Shown here: positions 33,536 to 42,568 of the stretch, piece by piece
Numbering within the stretch: position 1 is the first letter of the stretch
How the letters are laid out: every line of letters starts with the position of its first letter
Source: Pirellulaceae bacterium
GTDB lineage: Bacteria; Planctomycetota; Planctomycetia; Pirellulales; Pirellulaceae
Assembly: GCA_026004795.1 (NCBI GenBank)
Contig: BPJV01000002.1
Span: forward strand, 1-64,000
Length of the DNA stretch: 64,000 nucleotides
Direction of reading: 5' to 3'
Position numbers and translations under genes: made by a program
Notes under the pieces: model-generated
The model's database searches: none
What the model was told of the DNA's origin: nothing
What the model saw: the letters and a program-made list of their open reading frames with translations, nothing else

Positions 33536-34894
33536 TTACTGCGGATTGGTTGTCGGCTGCGAACGACAACAGATAAGTGCATTGCCCACCCGAACCAGGA
33601 AAGCATCGGATGTCACCGCATAACCGTACAACGTCGGTTTGCTGAACATGGCGCTGGTCCGCTGCCGCTGCGGATCCTCCTCTTCCAATGGCTGCTCAGG
33701 TGGAAGCGTCTGTTCATTCCACGTAACATTCTCGGCCAGCACTTGGTACTCGCGCCCTGCTTGGACTACCGTAACCAGTCCATCCTTGCCCAACAGATAG
33801 ACTCTATCACCGATTCCCAACGGCGTGGCCCAGCAAGACTGGGGTGTCCGTTCGGCAAATACCTGTTCCCCGGTCTCTGCATCGAAGGCGAAGAGGACGC
33901 CGGCGCGATTAAGCCAATAGGCGAGCCCGCGGTGAAGAATGGGCGAGGCCCAACTGGGATAGGCCCCTTTCGCAAACCATCGCTTGGACGCATGGCTGCC
34001 GTCCTGCGGAGAGATTTGAATAAGGCAGTTTGACTTTTCTGCCAATGTTGCATGCTTGCCATCGCGACCTGGAGAAGCCCCCACCAGGAAGCGGCCGTGG
34101 CCGAAATCGATCGGGCTGCAACCAGTATTGCCCCCGATGTCATCGACACTCCACAATTCCGCACCGCTATCCGGATCATAGCCTTTCACTGGGCCAGAAG
34201 AACTGACCACCAGGTATTGCTCTGTTCCCACCTGCACCACGGCTGGCGAACTCCAGCTCTGTGCCGGTGCCCGAGGCACTTTCCAACGCGTACTTCCCGA
34301 CGCCTTGTCGATCGCCATCAACCATCCGCTCAACTCATGTTCGATCAACAGGTATACGGTATCTGCGGTTTGACAGGGCGACGCGCCAATTCCAAACTCT
34401 GCCTGGATAGGACCGATCTCCTCCGTAACATCGCGTTGCCACAGCAGATCACCATCGTGCGTCAGCGCCACGAGATCTCCGCTTTCGAAGAACGCAACGA
34501 CCCGCTCCTCGTCGACAATCGGCGTCGGCGCGGCACGGCTAACGTAGTAGCTATTCTTTTGAGGATGACTGTTGGGAAAGTCGAATGACCAGGCCACCTG
34601 GCCGTCGCGGATATGGACGCAATGGACGTAATAGCGATCCTTCTGTGGTCCCTCGACGCTCGTCACCCACGCGCGCTCATCCCACACGACGGGACTGGAT
34701 TGTCCATGGCCGGTCAGTGGTCGCACCCAAGCAACCCCTTGTTCGGGAGACCATCGTAGCGGCAAGCCATCGGCGGTAACGTGGGCAGCGACAGGCCCCA
34801 GGAAACCGGGCCATCGCTCCTGGGCATGGAGCGAGCATCGATGTCCGACACCAAGAAGCATCACGATCAGGCCAAGTGAAGATAATCGCACCAT
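33536..34894 (-). CDS. Exported PQQ-type beta-propeller protein (BamB-like repeats)
   Basis: A 452-residue protein with a signal peptide (MVRLSSLGLIVMLLGVGHRC). The rest is tryptophan-docking propeller repeats: GVAWVRPLTGHGQSSPVVWD, WLMAIDKASGSTRWKVPRAP, VKGYDPDSGAELWSVDDIGG and LFAFDAETGEQVFAERTPQS. The repeats resemble quinoprotein dehydrogenases and BamB, but no catalytic Asp/Glu set for PQQ could be picked out, so it is probably a structural propeller. The ATG at 34894 is favoured by GAGG nine bases upstream; 34924 is a longer alternative. The gene faces the GNAT gene tail to tail, with ten bases between stops. Confidence 0.82.
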   Translation of the reverse strand: MVRLSSLGLIVMLLGVGHRCSLHAQERWPGFLGPVAAHVTADGLPLRWSPEQGVAWVRPLTGHGQSSPVVWDERAWVTSVEGPQKDRYYVHCVHIRDGQVAWSFDFPNSHPQKNSYYVSRAAPTPIVDEERVVAFFESGDLVALTHDGDLLWQRDVTEEIGPIQAEFGIGASPCQTADTVYLLIEHELSGWLMAIDKASGSTRWKVPRAPAQSWSSPAVVQVGTEQYLVVSSSGPVKGYDPDSGAELWSVDDIGGNTGCSPIDFGHGRFLVGASPGRDGKHATLAEKSNCLIQISPQDGSHASKRWFAKGAYPSWASPILHRGLAYWLNRAGVLFAFDAETGEQVFAERTPQSCWATPLGIGDRVYLLGKDGLVTVVQAGREYQVLAENVTWNEQTLPPEQPLEEEDPQRQRTSAMFSKPTLYGYAVTSDAFLVRVGNALICCRSQPTTNPQ

Positions 34895-35604
34895 GCCAAG
34901 CAACCTCAAAGAAAAAACCAGCAACCTTGCAACATCAATAGGCGGGGACAGGTTAACCTAGAATACCCCCTTGTCGGGCAATTGGTATAGGGCTACTTCG
35001 CCACCGCCTCCGCCGTGGCGATCGGCCCTGGTGATTCGCCGTGGTGATCGGTCAACGATGATCGATGGCTGGGATGCACCAGCTCGGTAAGGAATTCGTC
35101 GAAGAGGCAGGCAGTACGGGTTGGTCGACGTCGGTAGGTGAAAGGAAGCGTGCTGGTTGATGAAGTTAACGATAAAGTTAACGATATAAAGGACTCTTGC
35201 CGTGTCGGCACGTCCGCAACCGGTTCCAGGTGCGTTCGTTTTCTGTGCACCGAGTTGCCCGATGGCAGTTTTGACGAAAACAGCCTTCCGCTTCACGCAC
35301 GGTGCAGGCGTTCGTTCGTCGCGGCAGGATCCCCGTACCGGTTGTGGCTATCGATAGCTGAAGTGATGCCTGAGGCTGGTATTGGGAAGAACAACGGAAT
35401 GCGAAAAAGGCTGGGCAGAAGAACCTTGGCACGGGCTTGGGTAGCGTCGCGGGGACCGGAGCGATGGGTTGGTTTGCGCCAAGTGCCCCCTCCCAGCGAA
35501 GGCACACCTTCAGTTCCACACTCCGGGACTGCTACCGAATAAGCGACCAGACTGGTGATAATTGATAGGACCGCTGAACATTGAGCGAAAGAGGGAATAA
35601 TCCA
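34895..35604. other. Intergenic region between divergent genes
   Basis: About 700 bases between the propeller and sulfatase genes, which are transcribed apart. It includes a perfect tandem pair of AAGTTAACGATA at 35163-35186. No gene is convincing. Confidence 0.5.
35163..35186. repeat. Tandem 12-bp repeat AAGTTAACGATA
   Basis: Two exact head-to-tail copies lie in the intergenic region upstream of the sulfatase gene. Each contains the palindrome GTTAAC, so a regulator site is possible but not shown. Confidence 0.6.
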
Positions 35605-37185
35605 ATGACGGATCCTAGAACTGTAGCAGTTCATGTCGGGATAACGAAGCCGGCCCGTTGGGGAGCACCTTTAGCATCGGTGCGCCTGTTGGCATGCAGC
35701 ATGCTGGTGATGGTAGCGACGTCATGGGGCAGCGCTGGCAAAGGTGAAGAGCAACCGCTGGAGAGTGCGGGTGGTCGTCCCAACATCCTCGTGGTTTTAT
35801 GCGACGACCTGCGCTGGAACGCCCTTAGTTGCATGGGGCATCCCTACCTGCGCACGCCGAATATCGACAGCCTGGCGGAGACGGGGTTCCTGTTTGAAAA
35901 CAGCTTTTGCACCACCAGCCTTTGTTCGCCGAGCCGAGCGTCAATTCTCAGCGGACTCTACGCGCACGCGCATGGAGTGACGAACAACTTTACCGAGTAC
36001 CCCGATGACATGGCGACCTTTCCGCGGCAGCTGCAGCAATCGGGATACGAGACGGCGTATATCGGCAAGTACCACATGGGGGAAGAGAACGATGAACCAC
36101 GGCCAGGCTTCGATTACTTCGTGACCCACAAGGGCCAAGGAAAGTATTTCGACACGGAATTCAACTTTCATGGCCAGCGTCGCCAGGTCGTTGCCGGCTA
36201 CTACACAACCGTGGTGACCGATATGGCGGAAGAGTGGATCCAGGAGCGGGATGGCAAACGGCCTTGGATGCTGATGTTAGGGCATAAAGCGCCGCACAGT
36301 TTCTACTTTCCTGAACCCAAGTATGAACACGTTTTCGATGATGTAGAGGTCAATTATCCTCATTCGGCGTTCAAGCTTCACGACAAACCGCAATGGATTC
36401 ACCAGCGGTTGACGACGTGGCACGGCATCTACGGCCCGCTGTTCGAATGGCGGCAAGACTTTCCCGACACTTCGGCAGCAGGCGTCCTCGATTTCGCTCG
36501 CATGGTGCGCGCGTACTGGGGCACGATACTCAGTGTCGACGATAGCATGGGGCGGCTTATCGAACTGTTGCGTCGGCGCGGCGAATTGGACAATACCGTG
36601 ATCGTCTTCATGGGCGACAATGGTTTGCTGGAAGGTGAACACGGCATGGTGGACAAGCGGACCATGCACGAAGCGAGCATCCGCATTCCCCTGCTCATTC
36701 GCTATCCGCGTCTCAACGGCGGACAGGCCAAACGGGTCGCGGAACAGGTGTTGACGGTCGACATCGCTCCCACCATCTGCGAACTCGCCGGTTGTCCACC
36801 GTTGGGAAACATTCATGGCAAATCCATGGTGCAACTCATGGATACCGGTGATCCGCAATGGCGCACGGCATGGTTCTACCATTACAACTACGAGAAGCAG
36901 TTTCCCTATACTCCCAACGTGCGGGGGATTCGCACCGATCGCTGGAAACTCATTCGCTATCCCCACGGCGATGGCGGACCGGACCGTCACCTGGGCGAAC
37001 TATATGACCTGCAGAATGATCCGCGGGAGTCGAAGAACCTGTTTCGAGATCCGACCTATCAGGAACTTATCGCCCAACTGAACAAGCAAATGCTTCAATT
37101 AATGGCCGAAACGGGCATCGTCGATGACGCCATGCCCATTGACGAAGGAATCAAGGGGGAATTGCCCGACAAGGCGATTCGATAG
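35605..37185 (+). CDS. Exported sulfatase (Cys-type)
   Basis: A 526-residue arylsulfatase-family enzyme that cleaves sulfate esters, probably from sulfated polysaccharides. An N-terminal hydrophobic segment ([20 protein letters not shown]) should export it. Motifs are: metal Asp pair in [13 protein letters not shown]; formylglycine site [11 protein letters not shown] (Cys type, needing a maturase); [18 protein letters not shown]; and [13 protein letters not shown] (metal Asp-Asn). All expected positions are present, so it should be active if matured; no FGE or anSME is in the window. ATG 35605 has GAGGG about ten bases upstream; TTG 35581 would add eight residues. It stands alone, divergent from the propeller gene. 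Confidence 0.9.
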   Translation: MTDPRTVAVHVGITKPARWGAPLASVRLLACSMLVMVATSWGSAGKGEEQPLESAGGRPNILVVLCDDLRWNALSCMGHPYLRTPNIDSLAETGFLFENSFCTTSLCSPSRASILSGLYAHAHGVTNNFTEYPDDMATFPRQLQQSGYETAYIGKYHMGEENDEPRPGFDYFVTHKGQGKYFDTEFNFHGQRRQVVAGYYTTVVTDMAEEWIQERDGKRPWMLMLGHKAPHSFYFPEPKYEHVFDDVEVNYPHSAFKLHDKPQWIHQRLTTWHGIYGPLFEWRQDFPDTSAAGVLDFARMVRAYWGTILSVDDSMGRLIELLRRRGELDNTVIVFMGDNGLLEGEHGMVDKRTMHEASIRIPLLIRYPRLNGGQAKRVAEQVLTVDIAPTICELAGCPPLGNIHGKSMVQLMDTGDPQWRTAWFYHYNYEKQFPYTPNVRGIRTDRWKLIRYPHGDGGPDRHLGELYDLQNDPRESKNLFRDPTYQELIAQLNKQMLQLMAETGIVDDAMPIDEGIKGELPDKAIR

Positions 37186-37191
37186 TAGTCC

Positions 37192-37992
37192 CTATCGATA
37201 CCGCAACTCCTGGACCGGATCGGCTTCACTACGAGCAGCCCACACGGTCAACCCCGCGAAGTGCTCCCGCATCCAGGAGGCGAGGTTCTCCATGGCGAAT
37301 CGTTCGCTGGCGTAGTGGCCAACCATGAGAAGCCCTACGCCGGCTGCTTCTGCTTCGAGGCACGCATGGTAGGTTGCCTCACCGGTGACCATCATATCCG
37401 CATGAGCCGCGATGGCTGCGTCTAAAAGGCTACCGCCACTTCCACAAGCGATCGCCACTTGCCGAATCTGCCGCTTGGTAACCACACCACGCGGGCGGGC
37501 ATGGGGAAGTGCATCGGTCAACCGCCGGGCGATGGTGGAGAAGTCAACTGGTTGCGGCAACGTGCCGATGCGACCGGCCCCCAGCTCAGACAGCTCGTCG
37601 GCATTACGAGGTACCAGCGGACGAAGCTCCTCCGCTCCCAGCAATGCGGCCAATTGAGCATTGATTCCGCGCGCAGCCGAATCCCAAGCCGTGTGCGGTG
37701 AATAGACGGCAATGGAGTGCGTGACCAGCATCCACAAACGACGTCCGGTCCAATCCTCAGTTACCAGGCGGCTCAGCGGACGAAACGGCAGGGGATGGTG
37801 GGTCACCACGAAGTCCGCGCGCTCCTCTACCGCTTCCCGTACGCAGGGGTCGGTCAGCGTCAGACACGTCATCACGCGCTTGACTTCCAGCGCTGGATCA
37901 CCTACCAACAGGCCGGTGTTATCCCAAGCCTCGCTTAACGATAGCGGTGCGATGGCGGAAAGCCACTGCACCAGGTCTCCCACCGTGGTCAT
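37192..37992 (-). CDS. Nif3-like dinuclear metal centre protein
   Basis: A 266-residue member of the NIF3/YbgI/YqfO family (often labelled GTP cyclohydrolase I type 2). Metal ligands are visible in WDNTGLLVGDP, FVVTHHPLPF (His-His), HTAWDSAARGIN and VGHYASERFAMENL (His, Glu). The biochemical role of the family is unsettled; proposed roles include metal-dependent hydrolysis. It is the downstream member of a pair: the hypothetical gene upstream ends seven bases before its ATG at 37992, so they are probably co-transcribed. Confidence 0.85.
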   Translation of the reverse strand: MTTVGDLVQWLSAIAPLSLSEAWDNTGLLVGDPALEVKRVMTCLTLTDPCVREAVEERADFVVTHHPLPFRPLSRLVTEDWTGRRLWMLVTHSIAVYSPHTAWDSAARGINAQLAALLGAEELRPLVPRNADELSELGAGRIGTLPQPVDFSTIARRLTDALPHARPRGVVTKRQIRQVAIACGSGGSLLDAAIAAHADMMVTGEATYHACLEAEAAGVGLLMVGHYASERFAMENLASWMREHFAGLTVWAARSEADPVQELRYR

Positions 37993-37998
37993 CGCTCG

Positions 37999-38556
37999 TC
38001 AACTCTCCGACGCACGAGGCAATTTGCGCGGATACGGAGGAGCTTCCACTTCGGGCAGGGGGCCTCCATTTTCGTTGAACCACTGCATCCGCTCCGCTTC
38101 GGTGGCGTAGTATTTCAACCACGTCTCGGTGTCGGATTCATCCAAACACCGCCACACCAAGTAGTTGCCCGGCAGGTCCACCTTCTTTTCCACGGCGGGC
38201 AAAATGTCCCGATAGATGACCGTGTACAATTCCCGATCCGAAAGATGGTCCGTCATCTCCAACACGACGCGCACCGCATAGAGCCGGTCGATGGCGTCAT
38301 AAAGCAGGTCTCGCAACACATCGTCGTCCAGAGTAGACGGGCGCGGCAATACGAGCTCCGGAAGCGACCAGCAACTGATCGGCAGCGCCGGCGCGCGTTC
38401 CCAAGCCAACATCGACTCGAGGAAACTGTTCTCTTCCTTCAGATTCATCTGACGAAAATGCACCAAGGACACCGATTCGTCGATGTAAGGCTCCAGTTCA
38501 TCGCGCAAACGTGCATTTTGCAGCAGTAATTCGACTTCGTCGCTCGCGTTTCGCAT
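37999..38556 (-). CDS. Conserved hypothetical acidic protein
   Basis: A 185-residue soluble, Glu/Leu-rich protein (MRNASDEVELLLQNARLRDE ... SWSLPELVLPRPSTLDDDVL RDLLYDAIDRLYAVRVVLEM, then YYATEAERMQWFNENGGPLP). No known domain is recognised and there is no signal. ATG 38556 is chosen; ATG 38568 and a frame extending to 38853 are possible, but the upstream part looks noncoding. It lies immediately before the Nif3-like gene, which suggests an operon. It could be a small conserved planctomycete protein of unknown role. Confidence 0.6.
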   Translation of the reverse strand: MRNASDEVELLLQNARLRDELEPYIDESVSLVHFRQMNLKEENSFLESMLAWERAPALPISCWSLPELVLPRPSTLDDDVLRDLLYDAIDRLYAVRVVLEMTDHLSDRELYTVIYRDILPAVEKKVDLPGNYLVWRCLDESDTETWLKYYATEAERMQWFNENGGPLPEVEAPPYPRKLPRASES

Positions 38557-39094
38557 GGTTCCCAGCATTCTCCACTCGGAAAACAAAGAAAACTTGGTGC
38601 AATTCCCACCCGGTGTGCCACGGTTGAATCCATCAGCCCGCCACTGGCTGCTCGGCGCAAACCCGACGTCGGGGTAACAGTAGCCAACCGGGCAATCAGC
38701 CACACGGTGAAATGCCCTGCTGGTCGCGTCGGGCGAACCAATATTTGGACGCCCCCTGGCCCGGCGGGTGCACCCGTGCGGCTTCGCCTCATTCAGCCAG
38801 ATTTTGACTTTATCTACCCCGTGTCGCAGCTCAAGCGATTTCCTTAGCAACAACAGGCCAGTGGTCCAAAATCATCGATCCGCTATCGGCAGAAGTGGTA
38901 TCATCGACACGTCTTAACTTTAACTGGCCACGGCTGGGAATCGATTGCCGGGAACTCGGATGCTCACCCACGTCGCCGGCAGATCGCTACGACGTTCAGC
39001 CACGGAACCAGGTACCCGCGCCCCTGTCGGCCGGAGGAATAGCATCTTAGGTGTGGTCTTGCGTTTTGAACCGCGGTGATCATGATGTAGCTGC
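38557..39094. other. Intergenic region between divergent genes
   Basis: About 540 bases before rpe. Nothing recognised beyond the promoters it must hold. Confidence 0.4.
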
Positions 39095-39805
39095 ATGAGT
39101 ACTGACACGAAACCTAGACAACGAATCGAGCGACTGCGCCAATCCCGCGCCGTCATTCTTCCCAGCATGCTACTATGCGACTTCGGAAACCTTGCGGCCG
39201 AGGTCGCCCGGCTGGAAGCGGTTGGCGTGCAGGCCCTGCATCTGGATGTCATGGACGGCCATTTCGTGCCCAATTTGACCTACGGAATGCCCATCGTGGA
39301 GGCCGTGCGCCGACTGACGGATTTGCCCTTGGATGTCCATTTGATGATAGCTAATCCCAGGCAATATATCCGTCAATTCGCTGACGCCGGAGCCGACATT
39401 CTCACCGTGCACGCTGAGATCGAGGACAATGTCACGGAAATTCTGCAAGACATCCAACGCCTTGGCATCGGGGCTGGCCTGGCGGTCAATCCTGGTACAG
39501 AATTGCAGGGGTTGGAGGCAGCGATCGATAGCTGCGATTTGTTCTTGGCGATGAGTGTTCAACCTGGCTTTGGTGGCCAAGCATTCAATCCGGTCGCCTT
39601 GGACAAACTACGCCGGGTGAGGCAACAGTATCCGACAAAATTGTTGGAGATCGATGGCGGAATCAATCAGAAGACGATTGCCGATGCCCGGGATGCTGGT
39701 GCTACCCTGTTCGTTGTCGGCTCGGCGATATTCGGCCAGCCGAACTACGGCCAAGCGGTAGGGGCACTGGAAGCCCAGCTTGGCGAACAGCGGGCCGTTG
39801 ACTAA
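39095..39805 (+). CDS. rpe: Ribulose-phosphate 3-epimerase
   Basis: A 236-residue TIM-barrel enzyme that interconverts ribulose 5-phosphate and xylulose 5-phosphate in the pentose phosphate pathway. Motifs are ILPSMLLCDFGNLAAEV, HLDVMDGHFVPNLTYG (catalytic Asp and metal His/Asp), PLDVHLMIANP, MSVQPGFGGQAFNP, LLEIDGGIN (second Asp) and FVVGSAIFG. All catalytic residues are present and the length is standard, with a short N-terminal tail. The histidine-phosphatase-like gene starts 78 bases later, so the two may be co-transcribed. Confidence 0.95.
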   Translation: MSTDTKPRQRIERLRQSRAVILPSMLLCDFGNLAAEVARLEAVGVQALHLDVMDGHFVPNLTYGMPIVEAVRRLTDLPLDVHLMIANPRQYIRQFADAGADILTVHAEIEDNVTEILQDIQRLGIGAGLAVNPGTELQGLEAAIDSCDLFLAMSVQPGFGGQAFNPVALDKLRRVRQQYPTKLLEIDGGINQKTIADARDAGATLFVVGSAIFGQPNYGQAVGALEAQLGEQRAVD

Positions 39806-39882
39806 ATGTTGTAGAAGGCCCCTGGATCGACGTACCGCGACGGATGGTTATCAACCGGGGCAATTGAGCCCCAGCGGAATCT

Positions 39883-40488
39883 ATGAGTACTGAACAAGTT
39901 GAATTGTTGTTGATCCGCCCCGGCGCTACTCCCTTTGATGAGGAGGGCCGAATCAAAGGAGCGTTGGACCTGCCCCTTTCGATGCAGGGGATGGAACAAG
40001 CCCGCGTGCTGGCCGAACGGTTGGCTACCGCACCTCCGGACATATTGTATGCGGCTCCTACGGAGTATGCAGAGCACACTTCGCGAATCATCGCCCAGCG
40101 GTCCGGTTGTCGAGTCAAATTGGTCGACTCGTTGGAGAACCTGGATTTTGGCCTGTGGCAGGGAAAACTGACCTCCGAGGTTCGACGTACGCAGCCACGG
40201 GTGTACCGGCAATTCCAAGAGTCGCCTGAACTAGTGTGTCCTCCCGGTGGTGAAACGGTCTCGGCGGCAATCGGCCGAGCGCAGAAAGCACTGAGCAAAA
40301 TACTTCGCCGTCATCGTGGGGGGAGAGTCGGCTTGGTGGTTCCGCACCCGTTTTGTCAGATAGTTCGATCCACGATTTGCCAGCAATCGCTGGGAGATCT
40401 CTGGCGTTGCGATCTGGATTTCGGTACGTTCGAGTCAATCGTCGTCGATGCGGTCACCGGAGCGATGGCGGAGTTGGTAAAGGCGTGA
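39883..40488 (+). CDS. Histidine-phosphatase-like protein with altered catalytic motif
   Basis: A 201-residue protein of the phosphoglycerate-mutase/histidine-phosphatase fold. The line-up is LLLIRPGATPFDEEGRIKGA LDLPLS, ILYAAPTEYAEHTSRIIAQR, LENLDFGLWQGKL, PPGGETVSAAIGR and VGLVVPHPFCQIVR. In active members the first motif is RHG(E/Q)T and its His takes the phosphate. Here it reads RPGAT, so the phospho-His is a Pro. The second His, in VVPHPFCQ, is present. It is probably inactive or binds phosphate without hydrolysis. It follows rpe by 78 bases. Confidence 0.8.
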   Translation: MSTEQVELLLIRPGATPFDEEGRIKGALDLPLSMQGMEQARVLAERLATAPPDILYAAPTEYAEHTSRIIAQRSGCRVKLVDSLENLDFGLWQGKLTSEVRRTQPRVYRQFQESPELVCPPGGETVSAAIGRAQKALSKILRRHRGGRVGLVVPHPFCQIVRSTICQQSLGDLWRCDLDFGTFESIVVDAVTGAMAELVKA

Positions 40489-40628
40489 TGCAATTTCCCT
40501 AAAGGTAGCGCAGACTGTGCCCCGCACAGTCGTGCCGCCCTCACACCACACGGAGAATTGGTTGAACCCGTCGGTCGGTGAGGGGCAGCCCAAGCTTTTC
40601 GAATGTGTCTACTGACTGGAGAAGCCTG

Positions 40629-41504
40629 ATGGCGACAATGGAACCTAGCCCCAGCGTGCGAATCTCTATCCATCGCGGCGCGGCGACGATCGTCAAGCAA
40701 GTGGTCAAGCGCCCCGTTCCTGATGGTCTGTGGGTGCAGTGCCCCGGATGCAAGGAAACGATCTATCGTCGGGATGCGGAACAGTTGCAGAATGTCTGCC
40801 CCCATTGCGAATACCACTTCTATGTTTCTGCCAAGGAGCGTATCGGCCAGGTGTTGGATGATGGCACGTTCGAAGAATGGGACGGGCATCTGCTGCCTAC
40901 CGATCCTTTGGGCTTTGCTGACAAGAAGCGGTACATCGAACGATTGGAAGCCGAGCAGAAGCGTACCGGACTGAGCGATGCGGCGGTCACCGGTGCCGGA
41001 ATGATCCGTGCGCGACGCGTCGCCATCGGCGTAACCGACTCGGCATTCATCATGGGCAGCATGGGGTCCGTGGTGGGGGAACGGTTGACGCGCTTGATCG
41101 AGCGAGCTACGCAGCAGGATTTGCCGCTAGTGATTATTAGTGGTTCCGGAGGGGGTGCCCGGATGCACGAAGGAATCTTATCCTTGATGCAGATGGCCAA
41201 AGTCTCGGCCGCCCTGGCCCGCTTTCACCAGGCAGGGGGCCTGTTCATCTCCGTGCTAACCAATCCCACCATGGGTGGAGTGGCGGCCAGCTTTGCTTCG
41301 TTGGGTGATCTTGTTTTTGCTGAGCCGAAAGCACTGATCGGTTTTGCCGGACCGCGGACCATCAAGGCCACGATTCGCATCGAGTTGCCTCCCGGGTTCC
41401 AGACCAGTGAATTCTTGCTGGAACATGGGTACATCGATCGGATCGTTCCACGCGGACGCCTTAAGAGTGAGATCGCTCGAGCGATCGATTATTGCGGGAA
41501 GTAA
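40629..41504 (+). CDS. accD: Acetyl-CoA carboxylase carboxyltransferase beta subunit
   Basis: A 291-residue subunit of acetyl-CoA carboxylase, which with AccA transfers the carboxyl group from biotin to acetyl-CoA in fatty acid synthesis. The N-terminal zinc motif is [23 protein letters not shown] (C-x2-C-x15-C-x2-C). The crotonase-like carboxyltransferase core includes [36 protein letters not shown] and [17 protein letters not shown] 40629 is preceded by GGAGA; an in-frame start at 40578 gives an unlikely extension. A protein kinase gene starts ten bases after its stop, suggesting co-transcription. AccA is not in the window. Confidence 0.95.
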   Translation: MATMEPSPSVRISIHRGAATIVKQVVKRPVPDGLWVQCPGCKETIYRRDAEQLQNVCPHCEYHFYVSAKERIGQVLDDGTFEEWDGHLLPTDPLGFADKKRYIERLEAEQKRTGLSDAAVTGAGMIRARRVAIGVTDSAFIMGSMGSVVGERLTRLIERATQQDLPLVIISGSGGGARMHEGILSLMQMAKVSAALARFHQAGGLFISVLTNPTMGGVAASFASLGDLVFAEPKALIGFAGPRTIKATIRIELPPGFQTSEFLLEHGYIDRIVPRGRLKSEIARAIDYCGK

Positions 41505-41514
41505 GACCGTCACG

Positions 41515-42429
41515 ATGGGATTGCTGGATAAGCTAGGTTTCGGAAAAAAGAAGGAGGATGCCGAGGCATCCCGGGTGAAGCCGCGTCGCAAGGTCGATCT
41601 GGATGCACGCTTCGAGCGATTGCGGACCGCGGTCAGTGGCACGATGAGCAAGTTCTATGTGGCCCGCGACCGCGAGACGAACCAGATCGTCGGCTTAAAG
41701 CTCTGCGATGTAGAGAAGTTCAAATTCTTTGAAAGCCGCTTCAAGGGAATGAACAAGCCTCCCGAAGGGGAGATTGCGGTGTCGATGGATCACCCCAACA
41801 TCATCAAGACGCTGGAGTGGGGTTACTCGGTTCACGACGAGCCCTACCTGGTGATGGAGTTCATCGATGGTCCCGGCCTGAACACGTTGATTCAACGAGA
41901 GGAACGTGAGCGTTTGCAAGGCCGATGCGTGAACATCATTCGTCAGATGGCCATTGCCCTGCAATATGTCCATCGCAAGGGATACATTCACCGCGACGTG
42001 TGCCCCCGCAACTTCATTTGCACCCAAGACCTGACCACGGTCAAGTTGATCGACTTTGGCCTGACCGTCCCCGCGACGGAACCGTTCATGCGTCCTGGCA
42101 ACCGCACGGGGACTCCGCTGTACATGGCGCCGGAGATCGTGCGGCGTCGCCAAACCGACCAACGATTGGATATCTTCGCCTTGGGTGTCTCCTGCTATCA
42201 ACTACTCACCTTCACCTTTCCCTGGCCGGTTAGTGAGACCAGCGGCATCGCGGCGTTGAGCCACGACACGTCGCATCCTCGCGACATCCTGGAGTACCGC
42301 CCTGATTTGAACCGTACCTTGGCCCGCATGGTCATGCAATGCGTCCAAGCCGATCCCGCCGCACGTATCCAAACGATGGATCAGTTCGTGCAAATGTTGG
42401 ATAAGGTGAAATCGGAGACCGAGCCCTGA
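41515..42429 (+). CDS. Serine/threonine protein kinase-like protein
   Basis: A 304-residue single-domain kinase. A short basic N-terminus (MGLLDKLGFGKKKEDAEASR) precedes the catalytic domain. The ATP-anchoring Lys is in IVGLKLCDVEKF, the HRD-type loop is YIHRDVCPRNFICT (catalytic Asp and Asn), the DFG motif is KLIDFGLT, and the activation segment ends GTPLYMAPEIV. The glycine-rich P-loop is not recognisable (FERLRTAVSGTMSKFYVARD), so ATP handling may be weak or atypical. There is no membrane segment or sensor domain, unlike many PknB-type kinases. It lies ten bases after accD, so a link to fatty-acid synthesis is possible but inferred only from position. Confidence 0.85.
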   Translation: MGLLDKLGFGKKKEDAEASRVKPRRKVDLDARFERLRTAVSGTMSKFYVARDRETNQIVGLKLCDVEKFKFFESRFKGMNKPPEGEIAVSMDHPNIIKTLEWGYSVHDEPYLVMEFIDGPGLNTLIQREERERLQGRCVNIIRQMAIALQYVHRKGYIHRDVCPRNFICTQDLTTVKLIDFGLTVPATEPFMRPGNRTGTPLYMAPEIVRRRQTDQRLDIFALGVSCYQLLTFTFPWPVSETSGIAALSHDTSHPRDILEYRPDLNRTLARMVMQCVQADPAARIQTMDQFVQMLDKVKSETEP

Positions 42430-42568
42430 TGGCGGCTTCGTCCGGGCTGACAGGCACATTGGCCGAGGATCGATGGCGTCACCGGCTGACGGGCGATTCG
42501 AGGTCGCCGGCACCGCTTTGGCGTGCTTGTGCGACGGTCCACTGCCGCCGCCCAGATGCCATGGTCAC

